A stretch of DNA of 64,000 bases from RYN-230 sp963813975 (GCA_963813975.1 CAWFAP010000006.1:1054001-1118000); one strand, 5' to 3'; shown: positions 16,207 through 24,642, counted from the stretch's first letter. Numbers and translations are program-made. The notes: generated by a model from the letters alone, not told the origin.

Positions 16207-17465
16207 TCAGCCCCGGGCCAGCGCGAGCGCGGCGAAGCTGGCGTAGACCTGGGTCGCCTCGATGATGTCGGCCACGCTCAGGTGCTCGTCCGGGCAGTAC
16301 ACCGGCTCGCCGCCGGGCCCGAAGATGACGGTCGGCACCTTCACGCCGAAGCTGGCCGTGTCGCCCAGCCAGCCGGCCGCCTGGAGCACCGGCTCGGCCG
16401 CCCTCCGGCCGGCCCGCCTGGGGGCCCCGCCACAGGCGCCGCCGCCGCGGGCGCCTGGGCGCGGACCGCGCGGACCGCGTCGCGCATGTGCCGGACGACC
16501 TCGTCGTCCGGGCCGGCCAGGTAGCCATCCTTGACGTCGGCCAGCACGACCTCGGCCCGCAGCCGCGGATCGCGCTGCCGGGCCCGCTCCAGGCAGCGGT
16601 CCACCTCGGCCCGCACGTCGGCCACGCTGACGCCGGGCTGCGGGCGGCAGTCCACCCGGATCACGCACTCGTCGGGGATCATCGACGGGCCGCCTGGCGG
16701 CAGCCCGCCGTACACCCGGCCGGGGACCACGAACGTCTCGGGGCCGAACAGGTCGCGGACCCAGCCCTCCAGCTCCGGCGTGAACTGCGAGGCCTCCAGC
16801 TCGAGGATGGCGTGCGCGGCCAGCGCGTTGGCGTTGACGGCCAGTGGCTTGTGGCAGGTGTGCGCCGACTTGCCCAGGACCGTGACGTCGAAGTAGTAAC
16901 GGCCGCGGTGGCCGAGGAAGATCTCGTTGTCGGACAGCTCGCCCAGCACCGCCATGTCGGCCGGGTAGCTGTCGAAGTAGCCGATGGAGCCGAGCTGATC
17001 GCCCATGTGGTCGGCCACCGCCGCCATCGCCACCGTGCCGGCCAGGTCCAGGCCGCTGTCCCGCAGCGCTTCGATGGCGATGATCTCGCAGGCCAGCGCG
17101 GCCTTCATGTCCATGATCCCGTGGCCGTAGATGCTGCCGTCGATCAGCGCACCCGAGAAGGGCGTGGTCGCGGTCCAGCCGTGCGACACCGGCTTGGTGT
17201 CCAGGTGCCCGGTGAGCACGACCCGGGGGCCGGTCCCGAAAGACAGCTCGCCCAGCGCGTTGGGCCGGCCGGGCAGCACCGGCTGGAGGCTGGCCGCCTC
17301 GAACCCGGACCCCGCCATCACCGACTGGAGGAACCCGGCCAGCTCGCCCTCCTCGCCGAGCACGCTCGGAATGCGGCACACCTGCTGGACCAGTTCGATG
17401 AGCCGGTGGGTGTCCACGGCCGCGGCGACGCGGGCGCTGAGCTGTTCCGGAGTCGGCACAAACAT
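16207..17465 (-). pseudogene. M20 family amidohydrolase, copy 2, interrupted by one frameshift
   Basis: First gene of the 10.5-kb minus operon. From ATG 17465 the frame encodes a full M20 N-terminus (TGHLDTKPV, YGHGIMDMKAAL and the lid GHRGRYYFDVTVLGKSAHTCHKP). After about 16440 the frame drifts into Arg/Pro-rich nonsense ending at 16341, while the true C-terminus (EPVLQAAGWLGDTASFGVKV to ALALARG) continues in another frame to 16207. One missing base (or two extra) in the G/C run near 16400-16450 explains this; it may be a sequencing error. The M20 Glu-Glu pair is replaced by ADHMGDQ, so catalysis may be unusual even if the gene is intact. Confidence 0.8.
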
Positions 17466-17485
17466 CCCCACTCGTTGGCGTGAAA

Positions 17486-17504
17486 ATAAGATCTCAGATC
17501 TTAT
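17486..17504. promoter_or_regulatory. GntR operator C (9-1-9 perfect inverted repeat)
   Basis: ATAAGATCT-C-AGATCTTAT is the longest and most symmetric copy of the cluster dyad. It lies 21-39 bp upstream of the start codon at 17465, where it would cover the transcription start of the nine-gene minus operon. Confidence 0.78.
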
Positions 17505-17818
17505 GCTCGGCCAAGTTTAGGCTCGGGCCGCTACCGCTGGCAAGGGGCTCAGCCTGGGCCCTTGGCCTCCTCCGCACCGCCTCCGGCGACGGGCGCCGGA
17601 CCGGAGTCCAGGGCGCCCTCACGGCGTCCAGGCCGGTAACGGCGCAGAGGCTCCGGGGAGGGTAAAGATATAAGATCTTCGCCTTTGGCACCGGCCCGGG
17701 CGGCGGCGAAATGTGAAGTGTACCGAGGGCAACACCGCATTAGCCGGCCCGGGGCCGCCGGGCTCGCCGCAGCCAGGCCGAGGCCCTTGACGCCTTCCGA
17801 ACTCGTGTGCTTCAGTGC
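17505..17818. other. Divergent intergenic region between operators C and D
   Basis: About 310 bp with no convincing gene. It separates the minus operon from the aldehyde dehydrogenase gene. It contains one extra half-site-like ATATAAGATCTT (17668-17679) roughly midway between the two full operators. The remainder is ordinary GC-rich sequence with short open frames of unlikely composition. Confidence 0.6.
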
Positions 17819-17831
17819 AGATCTCAGATCT
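17819..17831. promoter_or_regulatory. GntR operator D (AGATCT-C-AGATCT)
   Basis: Perfect 6-1-6 inverted repeat 44 bp upstream of the aldehyde dehydrogenase start. Its core is identical to operators B and C, so the aldehyde dehydrogenase/tenA2 unit should share their control. Confidence 0.77.
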
Positions 17832-17875
17832 CATCCGAGTTTGGATGAGCCCTCTCTTCGTACGGGAGCTCGCAC

Positions 17876-19357
17876 GTGGCCGCCCTGGAGCCCCTTGAGC
17901 AGTTCCTGCAGCGCCCGCGCGGGCTGGTGATCGCCGGGACCGAGCGCCCGGCCGCCTCCGGCCAGTGGTTCGAGGTGCAGAACCCGGCCAGCGGGGAGCA
18001 TCTCGCCACCGTCGCCGATTCCGGGCCGGCGGACGTGGACGCCGCGGTCGAGGCAGCCCGGGCAGCGCTTGGCCCGTGGTCGGCCGCGGCCCCGGCCCGC
18101 CGGGCCGAGCTGCTGTGGGAACTCGGCCGCCGGATCGACGTCATGGCCGCGGAATTCGCCCGGCTGGAGGCGCTCGACAATGGCAAGCCGACCAGCGAGT
18201 CACTCGCGGTAGACGTGCCCCTGTGCGCCGGGCTGTTCCGTTACTATGCCGGCTGGGCCACCAAGATCGAGGGCGAGACCATCACCCCGGCCAGCGGCGC
18301 CGCGTTCCACGTCTACACCCGGCGCGAGCCGGTCGGAGTGGTCGCGGCGATCATCCCGTGGAACTTCCCGCTGCTGATGTGCGGCTACAAGCTGGGCCCG
18401 GCGCTGGCCGCGGGGAACACGGTGGTGCTCAAGCCGGCCGAGCAGACCCCGCTGTCCGCGCTCCGGCTGGCGCAGCTCATCGATGAGGTCGGGTTCCCGC
18501 CCGGCGTGGTCAACGTGATCCCCGGGTTCGGGCCGACGGCCGGGGCCCCGCTGGCCGCCCATCCGGATGTCGACAAGGTCACGTTCACCGGCGAGACCGG
18601 GACCGGCCAGAAGATCCTCGACGCGGCCAAGGGCAACATGAAGCGGCTCTCGCTGGAGCTGGGCGGCAAGTCGCCGAGCCTGGTCTTCGCGGACGCCGAC
18701 CTCGACGCGGCCGTGGAGGGCACGTTCGGCGCGGTCTACTTCAACCAGGGGCAGTGCTGCATCGCCGGTGCCCGGGTCTACGTGCAGGACGCGGTGCACG
18801 ACGAGTTCCTCGCCCGGCTGGCCGCCAAGGTCAGAGCGGTCCGGCTCGGCGACGGCCTCGACCCGCAGACGACGATGGGCCCGCTGGTCAGCGCCGAGCA
18901 GCGGGACCGGGTGCTGTCCCTCGTCCGCTCCGGCCTGGACGACGGCGCCACCGCGATGGTTGGCGGCACGCCGGTGGCCGACCCCGCCCTGGACGGCGGC
19001 TTCTACGTGACCCCGACCATCCTGACCGGGGTCACCCCGGACATGCGGGTCATGCGCGAGGAGATCTTCGGGCCGGTAGCCATGGTGTCCTCGTTCACCA
19101 CCGAGGAGGAGGCGGTCGCGGCCGCGAACGACACCGCGTTCGGGCTCGCGTCGGGCGTGTGGACCCGCGACATCAAGCGCGGGCACCGGGTGGCCGCCGC
19201 CATCCGGGCGGGAGTGGTCTGGGTCAACACCTACGGATGGTTCGACGCCGCCGTGCCCTACGGCGGGTTCCGGATGAGCGGGTTCGGCAAGGAACTCGGC
19301 CGCGAGGCCCTGGATTCCTATCTGCAGACCAAGACCGTGTGGATCGATCTGTCGTGA
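17876..19357 (+). CDS. Aldehyde dehydrogenase (NAD(P)+-dependent)
   Basis: 493 aa. GTG 17876 with GGGAG about 8 nt upstream. Motifs: IIPWNFPLLM (NAD site), FTGETGTGQKIL, LELGGKSPSLVF with the general-base Glu, and FNQGQCCIAGARV with the nucleophilic Cys. Full family length, with a C-terminal YGGFRMSGFGKELG. It would oxidise the aldehyde made by the GMC enzyme to a carboxylate. Preceded by operator D and followed by tenA copy 2 after 46 bp. Confidence 0.95.
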   Translation: MAALEPLEQFLQRPRGLVIAGTERPAASGQWFEVQNPASGEHLATVADSGPADVDAAVEAARAALGPWSAAAPARRAELLWELGRRIDVMAAEFARLEALDNGKPTSESLAVDVPLCAGLFRYYAGWATKIEGETITPASGAAFHVYTRREPVGVVAAIIPWNFPLLMCGYKLGPALAAGNTVVLKPAEQTPLSALRLAQLIDEVGFPPGVVNVIPGFGPTAGAPLAAHPDVDKVTFTGETGTGQKILDAAKGNMKRLSLELGGKSPSLVFADADLDAAVEGTFGAVYFNQGQCCIAGARVYVQDAVHDEFLARLAAKVRAVRLGDGLDPQTTMGPLVSAEQRDRVLSLVRSGLDDGATAMVGGTPVADPALDGGFYVTPTILTGVTPDMRVMREEIFGPVAMVSSFTTEEEAVAAANDTAFGLASGVWTRDIKRGHRVAAAIRAGVVWVNTYGWFDAAVPYGGFRMSGFGKELGREALDSYLQTKTVWIDLS

Positions 19358-19403
19358 GGAAAACATCATCCGTGGTGAGGGGATCCGTCGTGAGGGACAC
19401 AGC

Positions 19404-20114
19404 ATGACTTCGGCAGCGGCGAACGCGGCATCGGCCCCGGCCCCGGTCCGGCCAGGCTGGACCGGGCGGCTGTGGACCGAGATCACCGGCACCTACGCGG
19501 CGATCCTCGACCATCCGTTCATCCAGGGCCTGACCTCCGGGGACCTGCCGCCGGAGGCGTTCGTCTACTACCTCTCGCAGGACGACCACTACGTCCACGA
19601 GTTCGTCCGGGCGGTCGGCCTGGTCGGGGTGAAGGCACCGACGGCCGACGCGGCCCGGGTGCTCACCCGGCACGCCGCGAACGGCCTGGCCGCCGAGGCC
19701 ACGCTGCACCACGCCCTGGTCACCGACCTGGGCGGCGACCCGGGCGCGCTGGCCCAGGTCCAGCCGGGCCCGACCACTCAGGCCTACGCGAGCTACGTGC
19801 TCGCCTCGGTATTCCGGGGCGGGTTCGCGGAAGGCCTGGCTGCCGTGCTGCCGTGCATCTGGATCTACGGTGAAGTGGGCCGGCACCTGCACGAGCAGGG
19901 CTCACCCAACCCGGTCTACCAGCGCTGGATCGATACCTACGCCGGCCCGGAATACGCCGGTGACGTAGCCGAGGTCCTCGAGCTGGCCGACCAGGCCGGC
20001 CGTGACCTGCCCCCGGAGCAGGAGAAGCGGGCCCGGGCTCACTTCGCGGCCGGGGCCCGCTACGAGTGGATGTTCTGGGACGCGGCCTGGCGCTGCGAGT
20101 CCTGGCCCGTCTAA
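19404..20114 (+). CDS. tenA: TenA family protein (thiaminase II-like), copy 2
   Basis: 236 aa. Helical TenA fold with AILDHPFIQGLTSGDLPPEAFVYYLSQDDHYVHEF (the helix carrying the substrate-binding Asp/Tyr), LPCIWIYGEVG with the active-site Cys, and YEWMFWDAAW with the terminal Glu. Only distantly like copy 1, so not a recent duplicate; it lacks copy 1's tail. It is co-transcribed with the aldehyde dehydrogenase. TenA in Bacillus releases hydroxymethylpyrimidine from aminomethylpyrimidine; two TenA proteins in a catabolic operon suggest processing of two related pyrimidines. Confidence 0.92.
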   Translation: MTSAAANAASAPAPVRPGWTGRLWTEITGTYAAILDHPFIQGLTSGDLPPEAFVYYLSQDDHYVHEFVRAVGLVGVKAPTADAARVLTRHAANGLAAEATLHHALVTDLGGDPGALAQVQPGPTTQAYASYVLASVFRGGFAEGLAAVLPCIWIYGEVGRHLHEQGSPNPVYQRWIDTYAGPEYAGDVAEVLELADQAGRDLPPEQEKRARAHFAAGARYEWMFWDAAWRCESWPV

Positions 20115-20186
20115 CCCTGATCAGCTCCACGTTCCGCCGGCCCGCACCACCGGCACCATGGGTCACATTGATCATGGACAGCGCCG

Positions 20187-20256
20187 ACGTTTCACGCCGA
20201 CCGTGCGCCTTTCCGGGCTTTTCTGCCCCTTCTGGCGCACGGTCGGCGTGAAACGT
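20187..20256. repeat. 23-bp perfect inverted repeat (hairpin, 24-nt loop)
   Basis: Arms at 20187-20209 and 20234-20256 are exactly complementary; the loop is 20210-20233. It lies 72 bp after the tenA2 stop and 100 bp before merR. It may end the upstream operon, though no T-tract follows; the size also suits a dispersed palindromic (REP/MITE-like) element. Confidence 0.85.
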
Positions 20257-20321
20257 GGGCGGGAGGGGCCACCGTGACTGGGGTAGGGGCCCGGAGTGAC
20301 CGGGGGGCGGACAGCCCGTTT

Positions 20322-20343
20322 GCGTTAGAGCCTGCTCTAACGC
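20322..20343. promoter_or_regulatory. MerR operator
   Basis: GCGTTAGAG-CCTG-CTCTAACGC is a perfect 9-bp dyad with a 4-nt centre, 14 bp before the merR start. MerR activators bind such dyads between -35 and -10 elements. Position and symmetry support autoregulation and control of the downstream aldo/keto reductase. Confidence 0.8.
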
Positions 20344-20357
20344 TTAGGGTCAGAGAC

Positions 20358-20744
20358 GTGACGGGCTGGACCACTCGGGAGACGGCGGAGAAGTGCGGGC
20401 TCTCCCAGCACACGCTGCGTTGGTATGAACGCATCGGCCTGCTGAACCGGGTCGCCCGCACGGCCGACGGGCGCCGCCGCTACAGCGACGCCGACCTGGA
20501 CTGGATCCTGCTGCTGAGCAGGCTCCGGGCCACCGGGATGCCGGTGCGCGACATGCTCCGCTACGCGGAACTGGTCCGGTCGGGGGCGGGGGAGCAGGAG
20601 CGGCTGGCGCTGCTGGAGGGCCACCGCGAGCACGTCCGCCAGGCCCTGCGCCAGCAGCAGGAGTGCCTGGAACTGCTCGACCACAAGATCGCGACGTACG
20701 AGAGCTGCGTTCTCGCAACGAGATCAGGAACAGGACAGGAGTAG
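20358..20744 (+). CDS. MerR family transcriptional regulator
   Basis: 128 aa from GTG 20358, placed so that the protein starts directly at the MerR helix-turn-helix (TTRETAEKCGLSQHTLRWYERIGLLNRVARTADGRRRY). The rest is the dimerisation helix (QERLALLEGHREHVRQALRQQQECLELLDHKIATYES). There is no Cys-rich metal or Fe-S motif, so it is not SoxR- or metal-type. The longer open frame from 20274 would run through the operator dyad and is rejected. The next gene starts 1 bp after its stop. Confidence 0.9.
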   Translation: MTGWTTRETAEKCGLSQHTLRWYERIGLLNRVARTADGRRRYSDADLDWILLLSRLRATGMPVRDMLRYAELVRSGAGEQERLALLEGHREHVRQALRQQQECLELLDHKIATYESCVLATRSGTGQE

Positions 20745-20745
20745 C

Positions 20746-21699
20746 GTGCGCAACGTTTCACTGGGCGGCCTGACCGTCTCGGCCCAGGGCCTGGGCTGCA
20801 TGGGCATGAGCGAGTGGTACGGCCAGACCGACTGGGACGAGTCGGTCGCGACCATCCACCGGGCACTCGACCTCGGCGTGACCTTCCTCGACACGGCCGA
20901 CGCCTACGGCGCCGGGCACAACGAGGTTCTCGTGGGCCGGGCCCTGGCGGGCCGCCGCGAGGGGGTCCAGCTCGCGACCAAGTTCGGCATCGACCGCTCG
21001 GGCGGCGACGACAAGCGCGTCATCCGCGGCGAGCGCGGCTACGTCAAGCGGGCCTGCGAGTCCTCGCTGACCCGGCTGGGCGTGGACGTGATCGACCTGT
21101 ACTACCTGCACCGCCCGCCACAGACTGCGGAGATCGAGGAGACCGTCGGCGCCATGGCCGAACTGGTCGCCGAGGGCAAGGTGCGCTACCTGGGCCTGTC
21201 CGAGGTGGACAGCGCGCTGCTGCGCCGGGCCTGCGCGGTGCACCCGATCGCGGCGGTGCAGAGCGAGTACTCACTGTGGGCCCGAGACCCGGAGACCACC
21301 GTCCTGGACGCGCTGCGGGAGCTGGGCGTCGGCCTGGTGCCGTACTCGCCGCTGGGCCGGGGCTTCCTGACCGGCACCGTCAACGTGGCGACCCTGGACG
21401 CCCGGGACTTCCGCACCCGCAACCCGCGCTTCACCGGCGACGCCGGGCAGGCCAACCAGGCCATCGCGGACGCGGTCCGGGGCGTGGCCGAGGCTAAGGG
21501 CGTGACCCCGGCCCAGGTAGCGCTGGCCTGGGTGTACGCGCAGCAGGAGCGGCTCGGTGTCCCGATGGCCCCGATTCCCGGCACCAAGCGGGTGAAGTGG
21601 CTGGAGCAGAACGTGAGGGCGCTCGACGTGACGCTCAGCGACAGCGAGCTGGCCGTGCTGGACCCGCTGGGCACCCAGGTCGCCGGCGCCCGCTACTGA
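20746..21699 (+). CDS. Aldo/keto reductase
   Basis: 317 aa NADPH-dependent (alpha/beta)8-barrel oxidoreductase, AKR13-like. Catalytic tetrad: Asp and Tyr in FLDTADAYGAGHNE, Lys in LATKFG and His in YYLHRPP. The NADP-binding part is GLSEVD and PIPGTKRVKWLEQNV. GTG start right behind merR, so it is the regulated partner of that gene. Such pairs usually answer to reactive carbonyl or electrophile stress. Confidence 0.93.
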   Translation: MRNVSLGGLTVSAQGLGCMGMSEWYGQTDWDESVATIHRALDLGVTFLDTADAYGAGHNEVLVGRALAGRREGVQLATKFGIDRSGGDDKRVIRGERGYVKRACESSLTRLGVDVIDLYYLHRPPQTAEIEETVGAMAELVAEGKVRYLGLSEVDSALLRRACAVHPIAAVQSEYSLWARDPETTVLDALRELGVGLVPYSPLGRGFLTGTVNVATLDARDFRTRNPRFTGDAGQANQAIADAVRGVAEAKGVTPAQVALAWVYAQQERLGVPMAPIPGTKRVKWLEQNVRALDVTLSDSELAVLDPLGTQVAGARY

Positions 21700-21754
21700 C
21701 GGGGCCGGACGCCCCGGGCGCGGGCGCGGCCGGCCCTGACCGCCGGGCGCGGAC

Positions 21755-23668
21755 TCATGCGCCCGGCGGCTCGCCCACCCGGAGCACCAGCATGGTCAGG
21801 TCATCGAGCAGCACCCCGGCGCAGAAGTCCAGCACCAGCCGGCGCATCCCGGAGACGATGTCCGCGGGCGGCTTGCCCGCCAGCGTGGACAGGCTGTCCG
21901 TGAGGCTGCCCTCGAAGTAGGCCTGCTCCGGGCTGCGGGCGTCGGTCAGGCCGTCGGTGCAGAAGAACAGGACGTCGCCGGTGGCCAGCTCGAGCTCGTG
22001 GGTCACCGGCTCGGCGTCGGGGAAGATCCCGAGGGGCAGCCCGCCGCCCGCGAGGACCTGGGCCCGCCCGTCCGGCCGGACCAGCACCGGCCCGGGATGC
22101 CCCGCGCTGCCCAGCACCGCCTGCAGGCTGCGGCCGCTCCAGCTCAGGTGGGTGGTGCTGGCGGTGACGAAGCGGCTGCCGAATTCCTCGGCCAGCATGA
22201 TCTCGTTGGCGCCGCGGAGCACTTCGGCCGGGTCGGCGCTCCAGTGCGCCAGGACCCGGATCGCGTGCCGGGCCACGGCGGTGACCGAGGCGGCATCCTC
22301 GCCCTTGCCGCACACGTCGCCGATGGCCACGCCCCAGCCAGCCGGGGTCGGGTGCACGTCGTAGAAGTCGCCGCCGACCGCCCGGCCCCGGGTCGGAGCC
22401 ATGTGCGCGGACGCGATCTCCACTCCGGGCACGGCCCGCAGGACCGGCGGGATGAGGCTGGCCTGGAGCGCCTCGGCGGTCTCGGTGCGGCTGCGGAGCA
22501 TCCGGCGTACCGACATGGCCAGCGCCAGCTGCTCGGCGATCTCCTCCACCAGGCCGACATCGGCCAGGCTGAAGTAACCGCGGGCCGGGTCCCGGGCCAG
22601 GGTCAGCACGCCGTGGGTCTGCTCGCTGTCCGCCAGCGGCACGCTGAGCACTGACCCAGTGCCCAGCAGGGCCAGCAGCGGCACGCCGCCGGGCCCTGCG
22701 CCGAGGATGTCGTTGTCCTCGGCGTGCGTCACCAGCAGCATGCTCCCCGTCTCGCGGACCTGCGCGGGCAGCGATCCCGGTTCCGGGTTGACCGCCGCCA
22801 CGGCCTGCGTCAGCGGCCCGGACTCGTGCTTGTCCGGCCCGGTGACGAAGTGGCGCCGGAGCAGCCCGCTGCGGTCCATGTCCACGATGACCCAGGCTCC
22901 CAGGGCCTCGGACAGCAGCCGGGCGCAGCGCTGCAGGGTGACGGACTCGCTCAGCGTGACGTTCTCCAGCAGGAGCCGGCTGGCTGTCGTGGCCAGGTCG
23001 AGCCGCCGGGTCATGACCGTCACCATGGGGTCGGGCGTGGCCTGCTGCGCGGGGAGGCGGGCCGCAGGGCTGGCCGCCGTGCGCCCGGCCCCGGCCGCGG
23101 CCGCGGGCCGGGCCCGGGCCGCCACCAGCAGCCAGTCGTCCCCGCCGCGGATGCTGACCGGCCGCACGTCCAGCACGCAGCTGATCCGGCCTTTGCCGGT
23201 CAGCAGCTGGCAGTCCAGCTGCCGGCCGCCCTCGGTCCGGGCCGCCGCCGCGAGCAGCGAACGGACCGCCGGCCGGCCAGACGGTTCGACGAGCGCGCTG
23301 AACGGCTTCCCGGTCGGATAACCGCGAGCCGCGCCGAGCAGCGCGCTCGCGGCCGGGTTGGCGCGGCGCACGGTGCCGTCCTGGCCGAGCACGAACAGCG
23401 GCGTCGGCACTTCCTGGAACACCGCGTGCAGCAGGCGGCGCTCGGCGTGGACCGAGCCCGCGGCCCGCTCATCCTTGCCGGCCGCGGGCAGCTGGGCCTG
23501 GGCCGTGCCCAGCGCGTCGAGCGCGCCGTCCAGCTCGGCCAGGGCCGCATCGAGCAGCGGCCGCAGGTCCGCGCCGGGCATCGTGGCGGTCTGCCGCAGG
23601 GCCTCATGGCGGGCGCGCAGCTCCGCCACGCCGTCGCCGGGCGGCTGGTGGTCAGGGGTGTCAGGCAC
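21755..23668 (-). CDS. PAS-GAF-SpoIIE (PP2C) serine phosphatase
   Basis: 637 aa. Order: coiled N-terminus (1-60), PAS domain (about 75-180; LFVLGQDGTVRRANPAASALLG), GAF domain (about 215-385) and a PP2C-type SpoIIE phosphatase (about 395-630) with GGDFYDVHPTPAGWGVAIGDVCGKGEDAA holding the metal-binding Asp residues, and FFCTDGLTDAR. It would dephosphorylate an anti-sigma-factor antagonist such as the STAS protein at 24643. Adjacent to ANTAR, STAS and HATPase genes of the same signalling logic. Confidence 0.9.
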   Translation of the reverse strand: MPDTPDHQPPGDGVAELRARHEALRQTATMPGADLRPLLDAALAELDGALDALGTAQAQLPAAGKDERAAGSVHAERRLLHAVFQEVPTPLFVLGQDGTVRRANPAASALLGAARGYPTGKPFSALVEPSGRPAVRSLLAAAARTEGGRQLDCQLLTGKGRISCVLDVRPVSIRGGDDWLLVAARARPAAAAGAGRTAASPAARLPAQQATPDPMVTVMTRRLDLATTASRLLLENVTLSESVTLQRCARLLSEALGAWVIVDMDRSGLLRRHFVTGPDKHESGPLTQAVAAVNPEPGSLPAQVRETGSMLLVTHAEDNDILGAGPGGVPLLALLGTGSVLSVPLADSEQTHGVLTLARDPARGYFSLADVGLVEEIAEQLALAMSVRRMLRSRTETAEALQASLIPPVLRAVPGVEIASAHMAPTRGRAVGGDFYDVHPTPAGWGVAIGDVCGKGEDAASVTAVARHAIRVLAHWSADPAEVLRGANEIMLAEEFGSRFVTASTTHLSWSGRSLQAVLGSAGHPGPVLVRPDGRAQVLAGGGLPLGIFPDAEPVTHELELATGDVLFFCTDGLTDARSPEQAYFEGSLTDSLSTLAGKPPADIVSGMRRLVLDFCAGVLLDDLTMLVLRVGEPPGA

Positions 23669-23703
23669 GGTACGGAGCCAATCTGCGCGGGTGATCAGCC
23701 ACG

Positions 23704-24621
23704 TTAACGCCTGGCCCCGGGTGCCTCGCCGGGCCGCCCGGACCGGGGGGCCGGCCCTGAGCGGCGCGCCTGGCCAGACCGCGGGGCCGATCCGGACTCC
23801 CGGGCCTGCCCCGACTCCCGGGCCTGCCCCGGCCGGCGGGCCTGCGCGGCCCGGCCGGCCAGCTGGCCCCGGGGTGCCTGCCCGGCCGGGGGCGCCTGGC
23901 CGGCCTGGCCCGCCTGCCCGGCCTGGCCGGTCCGCCCGGCCCGGGCGCCGATGATCGTCGCGGCCACCTCCGTCGTCCGCATGTTGTTGCGCTGCGAGAC
24001 CTGGCGCATCCGGTCCAGGGCCTCATCGGCGCTGCAGCCGAGCGCGTGCATCAGGATTCCCTTGGCCTGGTCAACCAGGGAGCGGGAATCCGCGGCGTCG
24101 CGCAGCTGGACCGCCGTGCGCTGCGCCTCGTCGTAATCGGAGACGGCGGCCAGGGCCGCCCCGCCGAACGCCACCAGGAGCTCGGCCAGCGGGATCTGCG
24201 CGGCGTCCATCACCCCGGGCCGCGCCGCAAACAGGGACAGGGTGAAGGAGTCCGGGGCGCCCCGGTAAGGGAGCGTGATCGAGGACCGCACGCCCAGGCT
24301 GAGGGCCGCGGCCGCGTACTCGGGCCACTGCTCGTTGGCCAGGGTGTCGTCGCAGCTGACCGGGTCGCCGCTGGCCAGCGCGTCCAGGATGGGCCCGCCC
24401 CCGGCGTGGAGCTGCACCCAGATCAGCCCGCCCAGCTCCGGGTGGCTCGACGTCACCACGGCCGGCTCACCCTCACGCCACAGCGCCACCGTGGCCGCCG
24501 AGCAGCCGTTCACCTGCTGCACCGCGAGGCCGGCCAGCCGGCGCAGCGAGCTGGGCTCGGACGACGCCGCCGTCGCCAGCAGGCTGGCCGCGCCAACCGC
24601 GAGATCCGAGCTGACCATCAT
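23704..24621 (-). CDS. GAF-ANTAR RNA-binding regulator
   Basis: 305 aa. N-terminal GAF-like sensor (about 15-165) and C-terminal ANTAR domain (about 175-225: SLVDQAKGILMHALGCSADEALDRMRQVSQRNNM), which binds paired stem-loops in nascent RNA and prevents termination. The last 75 or so residues (GQAGQAGQAGQAPPAGQ... RRSGPAPRSGRPG) are a Gly/Arg/Gln/Pro repeat tail unusual for the family and encoded by degenerate GC-rich repeats; its basic charge could aid RNA binding. Gene order suggests co-expression with the STAS gene 21 bp upstream. Confidence 0.88.
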   Translation of the reverse strand: MMVSSDLAVGAASLLATAASSEPSSLRRLAGLAVQQVNGCSAATVALWREGEPAVVTSSHPELGGLIWVQLHAGGGPILDALASGDPVSCDDTLANEQWPEYAAAALSLGVRSSITLPYRGAPDSFTLSLFAARPGVMDAAQIPLAELLVAFGGAALAAVSDYDEAQRTAVQLRDAADSRSLVDQAKGILMHALGCSADEALDRMRQVSQRNNMRTTEVAATIIGARAGRTGQAGQAGQAGQAPPAGQAPRGQLAGRAAQARRPGQARESGQARESGSAPRSGQARRSGPAPRSGRPGEAPGARR

Positions 24622-24642
24622 CCGCCTTCCGCCAGGAGCATG

